From Calothrix sp. PCC 7716 (GTDB taxonomy: Bacteria; Cyanobacteriota; Cyanobacteriia; Cyanobacteriales; Nostocaceae), in assembly GCF_019977735.1 (NCBI RefSeq), contig NZ_AP025018.1, positions 10,234,580-10,298,579 of the forward strand: a stretch of 64,000 nucleotides of DNA, in the 5' to 3' direction. Position 1 is the stretch's first letter, and every line of letters begins with the position of its first letter. The position numbers were made by a program, and so were the translations under genes. The notes under the pieces are model-generated. The model saw nothing but the letters and a program-made list of their open reading frames with translations. It searched no databases and was not told the DNA's origin. Shown one piece after another: positions 1-9,400 of this stretch.

Positions 1-1172
1 ATTCTATGTCTTCATCGACAATCAGTAGTAAAGGACTTTTATTTAAAGTTTCATTTGAAAGTATTTCTGGAATTTCTTCACCATTCATGCTTTGCAGACA
101 GTCACGCAAGGTACCAACTAATTCAGAAAAGTGAATTATTTGTGAACTATCCAGTGTTTTCCCATTTACAAATAAAGATTCGATTTTACTAGCAACATAA
201 GAACCTTTATCGGAACCAAACATTCCTAGAGAACCAACCAGTTTGTGAGCTTCTTGCTTTACTTTTGATAGCACTTCGTCACCCAGTAATTTATTCTGTA
301 ATAAAGTACTCAATGCTTCTTCAATTACAGTAATACGCTGACTAAGAGTTTCTGCTACCTGCTCCCATACTTGGGAGACACCAGTGCTAATTTGACTTTG
401 CTCTGCATATGAAGGGGTTTGAGTTGCTAATTTTAAGTTTTTTTCCTTTTCGACTTCTTTGTGTTTCCGTGTTCTCACTTTCGTGAGTTCTTCCTTCTCA
501 ACGGTTTTAAGACGATAGCCAATACCGTACACTGTCTCTATTACATCACTCTTGACTCCCGCAGCTTTAAGTTTTTGACGTAATCCCTTAATATGTGACC
601 GCACGGTATCATCAGAAGGAGGTTCTTCAAATGACCATAAATGCTGAATCAACATTCCACAGCTAAATACTCGCTGTGTATTACGGAGAAAAAGCTCAAG
701 TAGACTATATTCCTTGGGTGTTAAGTGTAAAAGTTGACCATCGCTCATTACTTGGCAAGTGCTGGGGTCAAGTTGTAAGTTCTGCCATACAAGCATTGGA
801 GGTAAGGTAGAACCACCTCGACGCAGTAAAGCACGAATACGAGCTAATAATTCTTGAAAATCAAAAGGTTTGGCTAAATAATCATCGGCGCCTGCATCCA
901 AACCCATAACTTTAGTAGTACTATTGTCTTGGGCAGTTAATAAAAGAATTGGGGTTTTATTACCAGTAGAGCGTAATCTTCGACAAAGACTAATTCCATC
1001 AAGCTTGGGTAACATGACATCGAGCAATATCAAATCATAGCTAAAACAGTCCATTAGTTCCCAAGCAGCTTCACCATCTGTTGCAAAATCAACAGTATAA
1101 TGCTGGTCATTCAAAATCTTGACCAACCTTCCTACAATTAAATCATCATCTTCAACTACGATAATTCTCATA
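1..1172 (-). CDS. OmpR-family response regulator with Hpt and second receiver domain (partial)
   Basis: Reads leftward from an ATG at 1172 and runs off the left edge; about 390 codons are visible. Residues 1-120 are a receiver domain with an acidic EDDD cluster at 7-10, phospho-acceptor Asp51 (LLDVMLP) and a KPF motif. Residues about 130-225 are a winged-helix OmpR/PhoB DNA-binding domain ending in the typical VYGIGYR hairpin. A charged linker leads to an Hpt-like helical domain containing QEAHKLVGSLGMFG, whose His would be the phospho-acceptor. The last visible residues (LLLIVDED) begin a second receiver. This is therefore a multi-domain phosphorelay hybrid in which one chain can both receive phosphate and bind DNA. 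The C-terminal output, often GGDEF in such cyanobacterial proteins, lies outside the window. The target genes are unknown. Confidence 0.9.
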
Positions 1173-1543
1173 GTTAATTGTTATATTAATTACATTTTAT
1201 TTAATAACCACAGATATGAAATTTTATTATTTAATTCTGGTCTAATTAGCGATAATCAAACCCTTTTTAATTTTAACCAAGTAAATACATCTTCAACACA
1301 CACTGCAAGATTTATACCTGGTAATACTGGCAAAATATCCGTCTCGCTTAACATGCTTGGTAAATTATATGGTACAATTTTACTAAAAAATTGTCGATTC
1401 TTTGGCATAAGGAAGTTTGATAAATTTTTCCAGAGTAGTTATTGAAGTTAAAATCGTCATAATAAATTTTTGGTGTATACATTTATTATTGTAGGTATTG
1501 AATCACGTAAATACATTAACATTTATTTACATTAGGAAAGTGC
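1173..1543. other. Divergent intergenic region, no gene seen
   Basis: This AT-rich spacer lies between the divergent response regulator and GH74-like genes and must hold both promoters. I see no conserved ORF, strong hairpin or recognisable operator. The short ORFs that cross it have no coding character. Confidence 0.5.
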
Positions 1544-4096
1544 ATGAAACGGCGCCTAAGATCATTCTTATTACGACTAACGGCAAGCGTGCTGGTACTA
1601 TTAAATTTACATGCCTGTACACAAGCGCCTATTGTAGAGAATGTACAAAATGCAACAACTCAAGCACCTATTTTAGTACGTGCAAAGGCGCCTCCAGCAA
1701 TACGCAAACCTTCTTCAGTACAGAGCAATAATCTATTTACTTGGCGCAATGTTAATATTCAAGGAATGGGTTATGTTACAGGTCTGGTAATTAGTAAAAC
1801 TTCGCCTTATGATGTATACGTTCGTACAGATGTAGGTGGCGCCTATCGCTTCGACCGTAAAAATAAAACATGGTTTCCTTTAATGGACATGTTTGACACT
1901 AATTTCGCTGGTGGTGGAATTGGAGTAGAAAGTATTGCTGTTGATGGATTGACAAATCGTGTTTATGCTGCTGTAAATCGATATAATTCAACTTTCACAG
2001 AAAAAGATAAACTCAAATATAAATATTCGGGTGAAATATTAGTATCTAACAATAGAGGTGTTACATGGCAACCAACAGGTTTAGGAAAACATGATATTTT
2101 CGTCGGGCCAAATAATGCCTACCGTTCAGATACAGGTGAGAGAATAGCAGTTGACCCAAACAAACCAGAATTGATTTACTTTGCTTCACGACGCAATGGT
2201 TTGTGGAGAAAAGACGGGAATGCAGAATGGAAGAAGGTTACAGGGTTGCCAGAAGCTAGTAGTTTACCAGAATATCAAAAAGACGGTAAAGATAATAAAG
2301 ATATACCTGGTTTTACATTTGTTGTATTCGATAAAGCCAAAAATGTATATGTAGGTGTTCATGGTAGTGGAGTTTGGCGCAGTGCTGATGGTGGTAAATC
2401 GTGGCAAAATATTAGTAATGAAGGTGCCAAAAATCCAGTACGTGCAGTAGTTGCTAGTGATGGAACATTATATGTAGCGTTTGGGACTTGGGGTGGTAAC
2501 AACGGCCAAAATACATCGGGAAGTATCCGTAAGTATAGTAACGGTAATTGGACATCTATCACACCAGATGGAGAAGCAAGAGTATATTCAGCTATTACAG
2601 TACACCCAAATCAACCTAACACAATAATGGCAGTTGCCGACAAGTTTGTTTATATGTCCACCAATGGTGGACAAAGTTGGAATAAACAAACAATGTATAT
2701 GGGCGCCTATGATGCAAACAATCCGTCATATAAAATTAATCCTACTGCACCAGGGTATTATCAATCTTACGCTTCAACAGGCGCCGCATCAATAACATTT
2801 GACCCCAGCAATGCAAAAAAAGTGTGGTGGACAAACGGTTGGGGAGTTGCGAGCAGTGATGATGTAACGGTAAAAACTCCTGTTTATCAATGGTTGATGA
2901 ATAATTTGGAAGAATTAGACTTAAATATGGTGCGAGTACCACCCAAACCAAAAGCACAAGGAGGTGCAGATTTATTAAGCGCGACACAAGATAAAATAGG
3001 GTTCCGGCATGTAAGTCGTTATGAAGTACCTACAAAAAGTATTAGTCCCCAAAATATAGCTATCAATCCTAGTTATAAATGGGCAAACCCTGATTGGAAA
3101 GTATATCCTGTTCCTTTTCCTCACGTCGCAGGCGCCACAGGAATGGATTTTTCGTATAATAATCCTGACCATGCAGCATTTGTAGGTTTTCATCAATGGC
3201 AAGGGTTTTGGGGAATACATGGTGTAACTAGTGATAACGGTAAAACTTGGAGAGCATTCGAGTCTATCCCTACAGAAGAGCTTTGGAAAAGTGATAAGTC
3301 AGGAAAAGAGAAAGTTTATGCAATAGGTGGACAAATAGCTATGTCCCCAACGAACCCAAAAAATATGGTATGGGCGCCGACTTGGGGAACTTGGACGCAT
3401 TATACTAACGATGGTGGTAAAACTTGGCGCCTTGCGCGTAATCTAGATTATAATCCCCCACCTAAGCCGTTTGACGATAAGAATAACGACCATTTACATT
3501 ACCAAGCTTTACCCAAGTCTTGGTCGAACAGCATTAGTCCGTGGTTGAGTTCATATATTTTGGCAGCAGATAGAAAAGACCCTCAAGGCAAAACGTTCTA
3601 TTATTATGATGTTAGTGGGTTTTATTATAGTAATGATGGTGGCGCCAGTTGGAGTAAGAGCAAAGCAAATAATTTACCTGGTTGGTTAATTCGTCCTGCT
3701 ATTATAAGTAACCCAACACAACAGGGTGATGTATGGATGAGTTTCGCGCGTAACCCTGAAGATGCAAATGGTAATTCGTTGTATCATTCTACTGATGGTG
3801 GAAAGTCTTTTAGTAAAGTGGCGTCAGTCAAAACCTGTGAATTTGTGACTTTCGGTAAAGGTAAATCTAATAAAGTTCCGTATATTTACATATTTGGTCG
3901 TGTTGGTAATGCTTCCTTAGACACAATATACAAATCTGAAGATATGGGCAAGTCTTGGAGTCGTATTAGTGACCCTGATGTTTTACAGTTTCCTGGAATT
4001 ACTTATATAGAGGGTGATATGCGTACACCAAACTTGGTATATGTAGCTTTGACAGGACGGGGGATTATAGTTGGTGAAAGTAGGCAACAAATGTAA
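1544..4096 (+). CDS. GH74-like beta-propeller glycosidase, lipoprotein
   Basis: The 850-residue protein starts with a basic N-terminus, a hydrophobic segment and a lipobox LHAC (Cys25), so it is probably a secreted, lipid-anchored protein. The body resembles glycoside hydrolase family 74 (xyloglucan-active endoglucanases and oligoxyloglucan cellobiohydrolases), a double seven-bladed propeller. The signature RTDVGGAYR holds Asp96, which aligns with the catalytic base in that family. Asp-box (BNR) turns recur along the chain: SADGGKSW near 280, STNGGQSW near 372, TNDGGKTW near 621, SNDGGASW near 697, STDGGKSF near 749, SEDMGKSW near 800. Length fits GH74. The predicted substrate is a beta-glucan or xyloglucan, but some family members act on other polymers, so specificity is inferred. 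It is monocistronic and divergent from a response regulator. Confidence 0.82.
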   Translation: MKRRLRSFLLRLTASVLVLLNLHACTQAPIVENVQNATTQAPILVRAKAPPAIRKPSSVQSNNLFTWRNVNIQGMGYVTGLVISKTSPYDVYVRTDVGGAYRFDRKNKTWFPLMDMFDTNFAGGGIGVESIAVDGLTNRVYAAVNRYNSTFTEKDKLKYKYSGEILVSNNRGVTWQPTGLGKHDIFVGPNNAYRSDTGERIAVDPNKPELIYFASRRNGLWRKDGNAEWKKVTGLPEASSLPEYQKDGKDNKDIPGFTFVVFDKAKNVYVGVHGSGVWRSADGGKSWQNISNEGAKNPVRAVVASDGTLYVAFGTWGGNNGQNTSGSIRKYSNGNWTSITPDGEARVYSAITVHPNQPNTIMAVADKFVYMSTNGGQSWNKQTMYMGAYDANNPSYKINPTAPGYYQSYASTGAASITFDPSNAKKVWWTNGWGVASSDDVTVKTPVYQWLMNNLEELDLNMVRVPPKPKAQGGADLLSATQDKIGFRHVSRYEVPTKSISPQNIAINPSYKWANPDWKVYPVPFPHVAGATGMDFSYNNPDHAAFVGFHQWQGFWGIHGVTSDNGKTWRAFESIPTEELWKSDKSGKEKVYAIGGQIAMSPTNPKNMVWAPTWGTWTHYTNDGGKTWRLARNLDYNPPPKPFDDKNNDHLHYQALPKSWSNSISPWLSSYILAADRKDPQGKTFYYYDVSGFYYSNDGGASWSKSKANNLPGWLIRPAIISNPTQQGDVWMSFARNPEDANGNSLYHSTDGGKSFSKVASVKTCEFVTFGKGKSNKVPYIYIFGRVGNASLDTIYKSEDMGKSWSRISDPDVLQFPGITYIEGDMRTPNLVYVALTGRGIIVGESRQQM

Positions 4097-4115
4097 CAAA
4101 TAGTTAATTATTACT

Positions 4116-4143
4116 CTTGTGGAGCAGGCATCCTTGCCCGCCC
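4116..4143. repeat. Dispersed hairpin repeat, family A
   Basis: Copy of a short repeat whose core is GGGCAAGGATGCCCG followed by a TCCACAA tail. Here it is inverted relative to the consensus and lies between two convergent genes. Other copies are near 6144, 20203, 20254, 40753, 48285, 51099 and 59219. Confidence 0.75.
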
Positions 4144-4147
4144 ATTA

Positions 4148-5143
4148 TTACAACTGGTGTAATATTGCTAAATACATTTGATTTCTTTTGTCTAACTGTG
4201 TATGGTGTTTTCGTGTCAGTACCCACTGTTGCCATAATTGATGACGTTTATCGACCAGCAAATTTGTCAGAGTTGGCAAATTCTCTGTAAAGTCTTTACC
4301 AAACACATGTATTAACCAGTCTTCCAAAACATCGCTGTTGTGAATTTCTCCTAATATATTTTGGACATTCTTAACTTCGGTAAGATGCTCTGTGTAATTT
4401 GAGCCGTAAAATTCGGTAAATAATTCCATTTGAGAGTGCAGACGTTTAGCTTGTTTGCGTAAACTGTGGAGAACTTCATAGTTAGAATCTAAACTTTGCT
4501 CAATCTGTAATTTAGTCATTCCTCTCAGATAACTTCTTAATAAAGTAGTCGAAGTCATAACTCTATTATTAGGGACTCGCGACATTCCAAATTGCCAACC
4601 GGGATGTAAAAGAAAGTTACTTACCTCTGGTAATAGTAAATCTGGCAGCGCTAAATTGATTGGAAGTAACGCTGATTCTTGGTATTTTGGTTCTTCTAAC
4701 CAATAAGAGAGCGAACTTTTCAAGAATTTGTAACGCGCGTCTTTGAGAGTTTCTTGTACCAATAGGAATTCTTGCGAGCGCTGAAAGTCAATTATATCTC
4801 TGGCCTTTTCTAAATGCTTAAGTTCTTGAGATGGTAAATGGGGCTGAAAACTCTTTTCTAGAGATTCTTTGAGTAAGTCTAAATCTCGGACTTTACCTAG
4901 GCGCCGTGCTATTTTACCAATATTACGTTCTGTAACAAAAGACGGTAAATCAACGACGAATCCAAACTGACTGACTATAGTGCGTAGGCGCCTTATTCCT
5001 ACACGCATTTGATGTAACGCTTCTGGGTGTTCATCGTTCTTTAATGTCTTTTCCCATTTCAAATTTTTGTTGAAGTGCTTTTGAATCGCCTGGTAAGCAT
5101 AGTCACCTAAAGTTTTGACAACAGGTTGCGTCACTAATGTCAT
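4148..5143 (-). CDS. CHAD domain-containing protein
   Basis: A 331-residue, almost fully helical protein. It has the two hallmark blocks of the CHAD (conserved histidine alpha-helical domain) family: LHQMRVGIRRLRT near residue 45 and LHSLRKQAKRLHSQMELF near residue 225. Conserved His/Arg/Lys residues in these blocks bind polyphosphate in characterised CHAD proteins. No N-terminal CYTH triphosphatase domain is fused, so it is a stand-alone CHAD. The likely role is polyphosphate binding or granule association in the cytoplasm; no catalytic activity is implied. It is convergent with the GH74-like gene and separated from it by a hairpin repeat. Confidence 0.85.
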   Translation of the reverse strand: MTLVTQPVVKTLGDYAYQAIQKHFNKNLKWEKTLKNDEHPEALHQMRVGIRRLRTIVSQFGFVVDLPSFVTERNIGKIARRLGKVRDLDLLKESLEKSFQPHLPSQELKHLEKARDIIDFQRSQEFLLVQETLKDARYKFLKSSLSYWLEEPKYQESALLPINLALPDLLLPEVSNFLLHPGWQFGMSRVPNNRVMTSTTLLRSYLRGMTKLQIEQSLDSNYEVLHSLRKQAKRLHSQMELFTEFYGSNYTEHLTEVKNVQNILGEIHNSDVLEDWLIHVFGKDFTENLPTLTNLLVDKRHQLWQQWVLTRKHHTQLDKRNQMYLAILHQL

Positions 5144-5557
5144 AAATTCACGCCTAATTACAGTTGAGGGTCTTACATCAATGAAGCGTTTAACTTATCG
5201 GTATCAATGATGAGACGCTCTGTTCTTTTCGATTTAATTGCCTAACTTATGCCTATTAACATAAATAAGCTATTTGTCACGGTTAACCCACTTAAAATTT
5301 AGCAATATTTTCTCGCTACAAAAAATGGTCAACTCATAGTTATTACTACAACATGCAATATTATTGAATTTACTATCATCTATCGAAAGAATGATTCAAT
5401 GTAACAATTAATTGTGTTCATCAATACAAATACGATGGTTAGAGTCGCTTTATGGGTTGAGTATTAGTAAATACAAACTTACTTATATGTTTGTGTAATA
5501 TCATAATACATAGAGTAATATAAAATAATAATTTGTAACCGTAAGGACTATAATTTT
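5144..5557. other. Intergenic region, no gene seen
   Basis: About 410 bp of AT-rich sequence between the divergent CHAD and Uma2 genes. No conserved ORF, operator or strong terminator was recognised. Confidence 0.5.
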
Positions 5558-6136
5558 ATGACGGTCGTACAAGAACAAAGATACTTTTCACCCGAAGAAT
5601 ACTTAGAACTCGAAGTTAATTCTCAAGAGCGCCATGAATACATTAATGGTAAAATAATTACGATGACAGGCGGGACACCAAATCATAACCAGATTGCTCT
5701 TAATCTAAGCGGCGCTATGAACTCGACTTTGAAGCGTCATCACCGTGTCTTTATGACAGACCAAAGATTATGGATACCTAAAAAGAAAATTCATACTTAT
5801 CCTGACGTAATGGTAGTTAGAAAGCCTCTAGAGCTTCAAGAAGGGCGTAGAGATACAGTTATTAATCCACTAATCATTGCTGAAGTATTATCAAAATATA
5901 CAAAAAGTAACGATAAAGATGAAAAATTTACTGCTTATCGGACAATCGAAAGCTTTCAAGAGTATCTTTTAATCGACCAGTATACAATACATGTTGAGCA
6001 ATATTCTAAAACTGATAATAATAAATGGATATTTTCAGAATACGACGAGGAGAATGCAACGATTTCGTTAACTTCTGTCAAATTTGAAATTACTGTCGCA
6101 GATATCTACGATAACGTTGAGTTTGAATCAGAATAA
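5558..6136 (+). CDS. Uma2 family (DUF820) putative restriction-like nuclease
   Basis: A 192-residue protein of the Uma2/DUF820 family, a PD-(D/E)XK-fold group greatly expanded in cyanobacteria. It starts with the usual FSPEEYLELEVNSQERHEYI block. The putative active-site Asp lies in YPDVMVVR, followed by IIAEVLS where the Glu is the second acidic residue, and a downstream Lys follows in the DEKFTAYR region. The family usually has SPST after the Glu; here it is SKYTKS, a slight deviation. The biological role of Uma2 proteins is not established. The chain appears full length, unlike the broken copy at 52134-52846. Confidence 0.88.
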   Translation: MTVVQEQRYFSPEEYLELEVNSQERHEYINGKIITMTGGTPNHNQIALNLSGAMNSTLKRHHRVFMTDQRLWIPKKKIHTYPDVMVVRKPLELQEGRRDTVINPLIIAEVLSKYTKSNDKDEKFTAYRTIESFQEYLLIDQYTIHVEQYSKTDNNKWIFSEYDEENATISLTSVKFEITVADIYDNVEFESE

Positions 6137-6143
6137 CAATTGA

Positions 6144-6170
6144 AACGGGCAAGGATGCCCATTCCACAAT
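6144..6170. repeat. Dispersed hairpin repeat, family A
   Basis: GGGCAAGGATGCCC core with an ATTCCACAAT tail, directly after the Uma2 stop codon and between convergent genes. Its hairpin could serve as a transcription terminator. Confidence 0.72.
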
Positions 6171-6212
6171 AAAATTTTGTTTTATGATGTTTTATACTAT
6201 TATCATTGCTAA

Positions 6213-6833
6213 TTATTGTTTGGCTGCTTTTTCTTTGCGTTCGCTGTGGCGGTCGGTGAGATAATCGACTTTATCGCGTAAAAGTACGGTAAACTTATAT
6301 AGTTCTTCCATAACATCAATAACTCGGTCGCGTAATGGTGAGTCTTTCATTGTGCCGTCTTCGTTAAATTGTTCGTATGCTTTAGGTACCGAAGACTGGT
6401 TGGGAATTGTAAACATCCGCATCCAGCGTCCAAGAATTCGCAATGTGTTTACTGCGTTGAATGACTGAGAACCACCGCTGACTTGCATTACTGCTAAAGT
6501 TTTACCTTGAGTTGGACGAATTGAACCGATATTAAGGGGAATCCAATCAATTTGATTTTTCAGAATTCCCGAAACGTTACCGTGCAATTCTGGTGATGAC
6601 CACACTTGCCCTTCTGACCACATACTTAGTTCGAGCAATTCTTGCACTTTAGGATGCGTATCGGGGACACTTCTATGAATTGGTAATTCTCTTGGGTCGA
6701 AAAATCGAACTTCGGCGCCGTATTCTTCAATAATTCTTGCTGCTTCTTCTGCTAAAAGACGACTATAAGAACGTTCGCGTAATGAGCCATACAAAAATAA
6801 AATTCTTGGTTTGTGGTTAAACGTTGTCATCAT
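6213..6833 (-). CDS. arsH: ArsH, NADPH-dependent FMN reductase / organoarsenical oxidase
   Basis: A 206-residue flavodoxin-like protein with the ArsH N-terminal block [12 protein letters not shown] (FMN phosphate loop), the ArsH-typical [15 protein letters not shown] region and a conserved C-terminal helix. ArsH proteins reduce metals and quinones and oxidise toxic trivalent methylarsenicals to less toxic pentavalent forms, with FMN and NADPH in the cytoplasm. The gene begins the arsenic island. It lies 108 bp downstream of pstS1 on the same strand and has no ArsR-type operator of its own, so co-transcription with pstS1 is likely. The identification rests on whole-length similarity to remembered ArsH sequences. 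Confidence 0.9.
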   Translation of the reverse strand: MMTTFNHKPRILFLYGSLRERSYSRLLAEEAARIIEEYGAEVRFFDPRELPIHRSVPDTHPKVQELLELSMWSEGQVWSSPELHGNVSGILKNQIDWIPLNIGSIRPTQGKTLAVMQVSGGSQSFNAVNTLRILGRWMRMFTIPNQSSVPKAYEQFNEDGTMKDSPLRDRVIDVMEELYKFTVLLRDKVDYLTDRHSERKEKAAKQ

Positions 6834-6941
6834 TAAAATACTTAAAAATAATAAAATACTTGTACGGTGTGTGATGCCACGTAAAAATTGTAACCTATCA
6901 ATAATACTTATGGCATCACGCGCCGAAGTACTAATTATGAC

Positions 6942-7997
6942 TCAAAATTGTTTCTGCTTACGCAATACTTCTGCAATAGTCAAATCTAATTGAGGTTTAC
7001 CCGCATATACTGTTCCTATTTTGCCAGTATTCAGTTGAACATAACCGATACGATATGCTTCATCTGGTAATGGCACATAACCTAAAGAACTTACAACCGA
7101 AGGCGCCTTTTGTAAGTAATAGTTAACAAATTGGTACGCTTGCCCTTTATTTTTAGTGTACTCAGGATTAATGTAAATAAATAAAGGTCTAGATAAAGGC
7201 TGATATGTATTGTTCTCTACTGTTTTCGTTTCAGGTAATACAGCACCTTTACCGTTATCTACAGCTACAAGTCTTAACTTATCTTTATGTTCTTGATAAT
7301 ACGCATATCCAAAATAACCTAAAGCATCCTGGTCTTTACTGACACCGTTTGCAATCACATCGTCATCTTCGCTAGCTGTATAATCAGTACGACTAGCTCT
7401 AGCTTTTCCGACTGTTGCTTCAGTGAAGTAGTCAAAGGTACCAGAGTCTTTACCAGCACCAAACAGTTTGATGGGTCGGTCGGGCCAAGACGCACGGATT
7501 TGTGACCACTTGGTAATTTTACCTTGGGCGCCAGGTTCCCATAACTTCTTCAATTCATCTACAGTAATATCTTTTGCCCAGGTATTCTGAGGATGAACAA
7601 CTACCGAAAGAGCATCAAAAGCAACAGGAATCTCAATATACGCAACATTATTTTTTCTACAAGCTTCCATCTCTTCGGTAGTTATCGGTCGAGAAGCATT
7701 GCTGATATCTATTTCTCCTGCACAAAATTTCTTAAACCCACCACCCGTACCAGAAAAGTTAACCTGAACTTGCACTTTATTGTTTTGATTCGCAGCATAT
7801 TCTTTACCAATCGCTGCTGTTATCGGATATACCGTACTTGAACCATCTATTTTTATTGTGGTAAGAGTATCAGAATTACTTACTTGAGTTAAATTTGGCG
7901 CCGTTCCTGTCTGAGCAGACTGGTCAGACGTAGAGGTACAACTCGCCAATGCCAATATTCCCGCAATCAAAGTCAAATTCTTCACGACGACGTTCAT
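6942..7997 (-). CDS. PstS/SphX-like periplasmic phosphate-binding protein 1
   Basis: A 351-residue substrate-binding protein with a lipobox near the N-terminus (ALASC, Cys20). It has the phosphate-binding-protein motifs [19 protein letters not shown] and [15 protein letters not shown]. These resemble the cyanobacterial SphX/PstS group of high-affinity phosphate receptors for the PstCAB ABC transporter. No pstCAB genes are in the window. The ATG at 7997 has an AGGAGT ribosome site 7-8 nt upstream. Five ArsR-type operator copies lie upstream, shared with the divergent gap-arsJ operon, so arsenic rather than only phosphate probably controls it. It is closely related to the protein at 13650-14702. 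It may select phosphate over arsenate, which is inferred from context. Confidence 0.88.
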   Translation of the reverse strand: MNVVVKNLTLIAGILALASCTSTSDQSAQTGTAPNLTQVSNSDTLTTIKIDGSSTVYPITAAIGKEYAANQNNKVQVQVNFSGTGGGFKKFCAGEIDISNASRPITTEEMEACRKNNVAYIEIPVAFDALSVVVHPQNTWAKDITVDELKKLWEPGAQGKITKWSQIRASWPDRPIKLFGAGKDSGTFDYFTEATVGKARASRTDYTASEDDDVIANGVSKDQDALGYFGYAYYQEHKDKLRLVAVDNGKGAVLPETKTVENNTYQPLSRPLFIYINPEYTKNKGQAYQFVNYYLQKAPSVVSSLGYVPLPDEAYRIGYVQLNTGKIGTVYAGKPQLDLTIAEVLRKQKQF

Positions 7998-8042
7998 TTA
8001 CTTCACTCCTAGAGAGTAGTACCAAAAGTATACACACATTAT

Positions 8043-8283
8043 TTCAAATAAACTTGATGCATAATTATGGATAATAGCAAAAAAACATAAAACTTATCAA
8101 AAAAAATTGATGCTTAGTCGCTATCGACTAAAAAATGTATATTTTGCTACTTTAATATATAAGTGGATACAAAACTTATCAATTTTTTTTGAAATAATGG
8201 GCAATAATGCATCAAAAAAAGTTGATTAGTATGTATACTAAGTAATTGTTCTTGCTTTATTTTCACGTTCAAAAAAAGTTGCA
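8043..8283. promoter_or_regulatory. Cluster of five ArsR-type operators between pstS1 and gap-arsJ
   Basis: Five copies of the dyad ATCAA-N6-TTGAT or a one- to two-base variant: 8043-8058 (TTCAA/TTGAT), 8096-8111 (perfect), 8178-8193 (ATCAA/TTGAA), 8211-8226 (perfect) and 8268-8283 (TTCAA/TTGCA, degenerate). The N6 spacer is nearly always all-A or all-T. The same dyad occurs before pstS2/acr3 and the aquaporin and, as far as I could see, nowhere else in the window. It matches the type of site I recall for cyanobacterial ArsR on arsenic operons. The divergent layout implies joint control of both flanking transcripts. Confidence 0.8.
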
Positions 8284-8341
8284 GCGTTTTAATTATTCAT
8301 TAACTGTTTGTTAACCAATAGTTAATTATTTGGGAGAATTC

Positions 8342-9349
8342 ATGGCGGTAAGAGTTGGAATTAATGGATTTGGAAGAATTGGGCGCTTGGTATTGCGAGC
8401 AGCTTGGGGTTGGTCGGATATTGAGTTTGTGCATATTAATGAAATTAAAGGTGGAGCTGAGACAGCCGCTCACTTGTTGAAATTTGACTCAGTTCATGGA
8501 CGCTGGGGACAAGAAGTTGTAGCCAAAGAAGATAAAATTCTTATAGATGGTAAGGCATTGACTTTTAGTGAGTTTAGTAAGCCAGGTGATGTAGACTGGG
8601 CAAGTTTGGGAGTAGATATTGTTGTAGAGTCTTCTGGCAAGTTCCGAACACCTGATACTTTGGCGCCTTATTTTGCGAGAGGAGCTAAGAAAGTGATTGT
8701 TGCGGCGCCAGTGAAGGAAGAAGCTTTAAATATAGTCATGGGGGTAAATGACTATCTTTACGAACCAGAGAAACATCATTTATTGACGGCGGCATCTTGT
8801 ACTACAAATTGTTTGGCGCCTGTAGTCAAGGTAATTCATGAAGGTATAGGCATTAAGCACGGGTTAATTACTACAGTGCATGACCATACCAATACCCAAA
8901 CTATAGTAGATGCACCCCATAAAGATTTGCGACGAGCTAGAGCTACAAATATGTCGTTGATTCCAACTACAACAGGTTCAGCAACAGCAATTGGTTTGAT
9001 ATATCCCGAACTTAACGGTAAGCTCAACGGACTTGCTGTGCGTGTACCTTTGCTTAATGCATCATTAACAGATTGTGTATTTGAAGTGGCAAGACCCACT
9101 ACAAAAGAAGAAGTTAACAGTTTACTTAAAGGCGCCGCGAATGGTGAACTTAAGGGTATTCTCGGTTATGAAGAACTACCACTAGTTTCAATCGATTATA
9201 AAGATGACCCTCGCTCATCGATAATTGATGCGCTTTCCACGATGGTAGTAGACCAAACTCAAGTCAAAATTTTAGCTTGGTATGACAACGAATGGGGCTA
9301 TGCAAATCGCATGGTTGAACTCGCACGCAAAGTAGCTCTTACTCTTTAA
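8342..9349 (+). CDS. gap: ArsJ-associated glyceraldehyde-3-phosphate dehydrogenase
   Basis: The start is the ATG at 8342, preceded by GGGAG; the longer frame from a TTG at 8330 is unlikely. The 335-residue protein has the NAD-binding [10 protein letters not shown] motif, the catalytic cysteine in [11 protein letters not shown] and the C-terminal [12 protein letters not shown] block. Because arsJ follows within 48 bp, this is most likely the specialised GAPDH that uses arsenate in place of phosphate to form unstable 1-arseno-3-phosphoglycerate. ArsJ then exports that compound, and it breaks down outside the cell. Expression is probably controlled by the upstream ArsR-type operators. A glycolytic or Calvin-cycle role cannot be excluded by sequence alone, but the gene context argues against it. 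Confidence 0.9.
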   Translation: MAVRVGINGFGRIGRLVLRAAWGWSDIEFVHINEIKGGAETAAHLLKFDSVHGRWGQEVVAKEDKILIDGKALTFSEFSKPGDVDWASLGVDIVVESSGKFRTPDTLAPYFARGAKKVIVAAPVKEEALNIVMGVNDYLYEPEKHHLLTAASCTTNCLAPVVKVIHEGIGIKHGLITTVHDHTNTQTIVDAPHKDLRRARATNMSLIPTTTGSATAIGLIYPELNGKLNGLAVRVPLLNASLTDCVFEVARPTTKEEVNSLLKGAANGELKGILGYEELPLVSIDYKDDPRSSIIDALSTMVVDQTQVKILAWYDNEWGYANRMVELARKVALTL

Positions 9350-9350
9350 C

Positions 9351-9400
9351 ACTCAGCACTCAGCACTCATCACTCATCACTTCATCACTCAGCACTCATG
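9351..9400. repeat. STRR-type heptamer repeat spanning the arsJ start codon
   Basis: Seven tandem heptamer-like units of the form ACTCAGC or ACTCATC (one is 8 nt). They fill the whole gap between the gap stop codon and arsJ. The last unit, ACTCATG, supplies the arsJ ATG. No Shine-Dalgarno sequence is present in front of that ATG. Confidence 0.85.
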
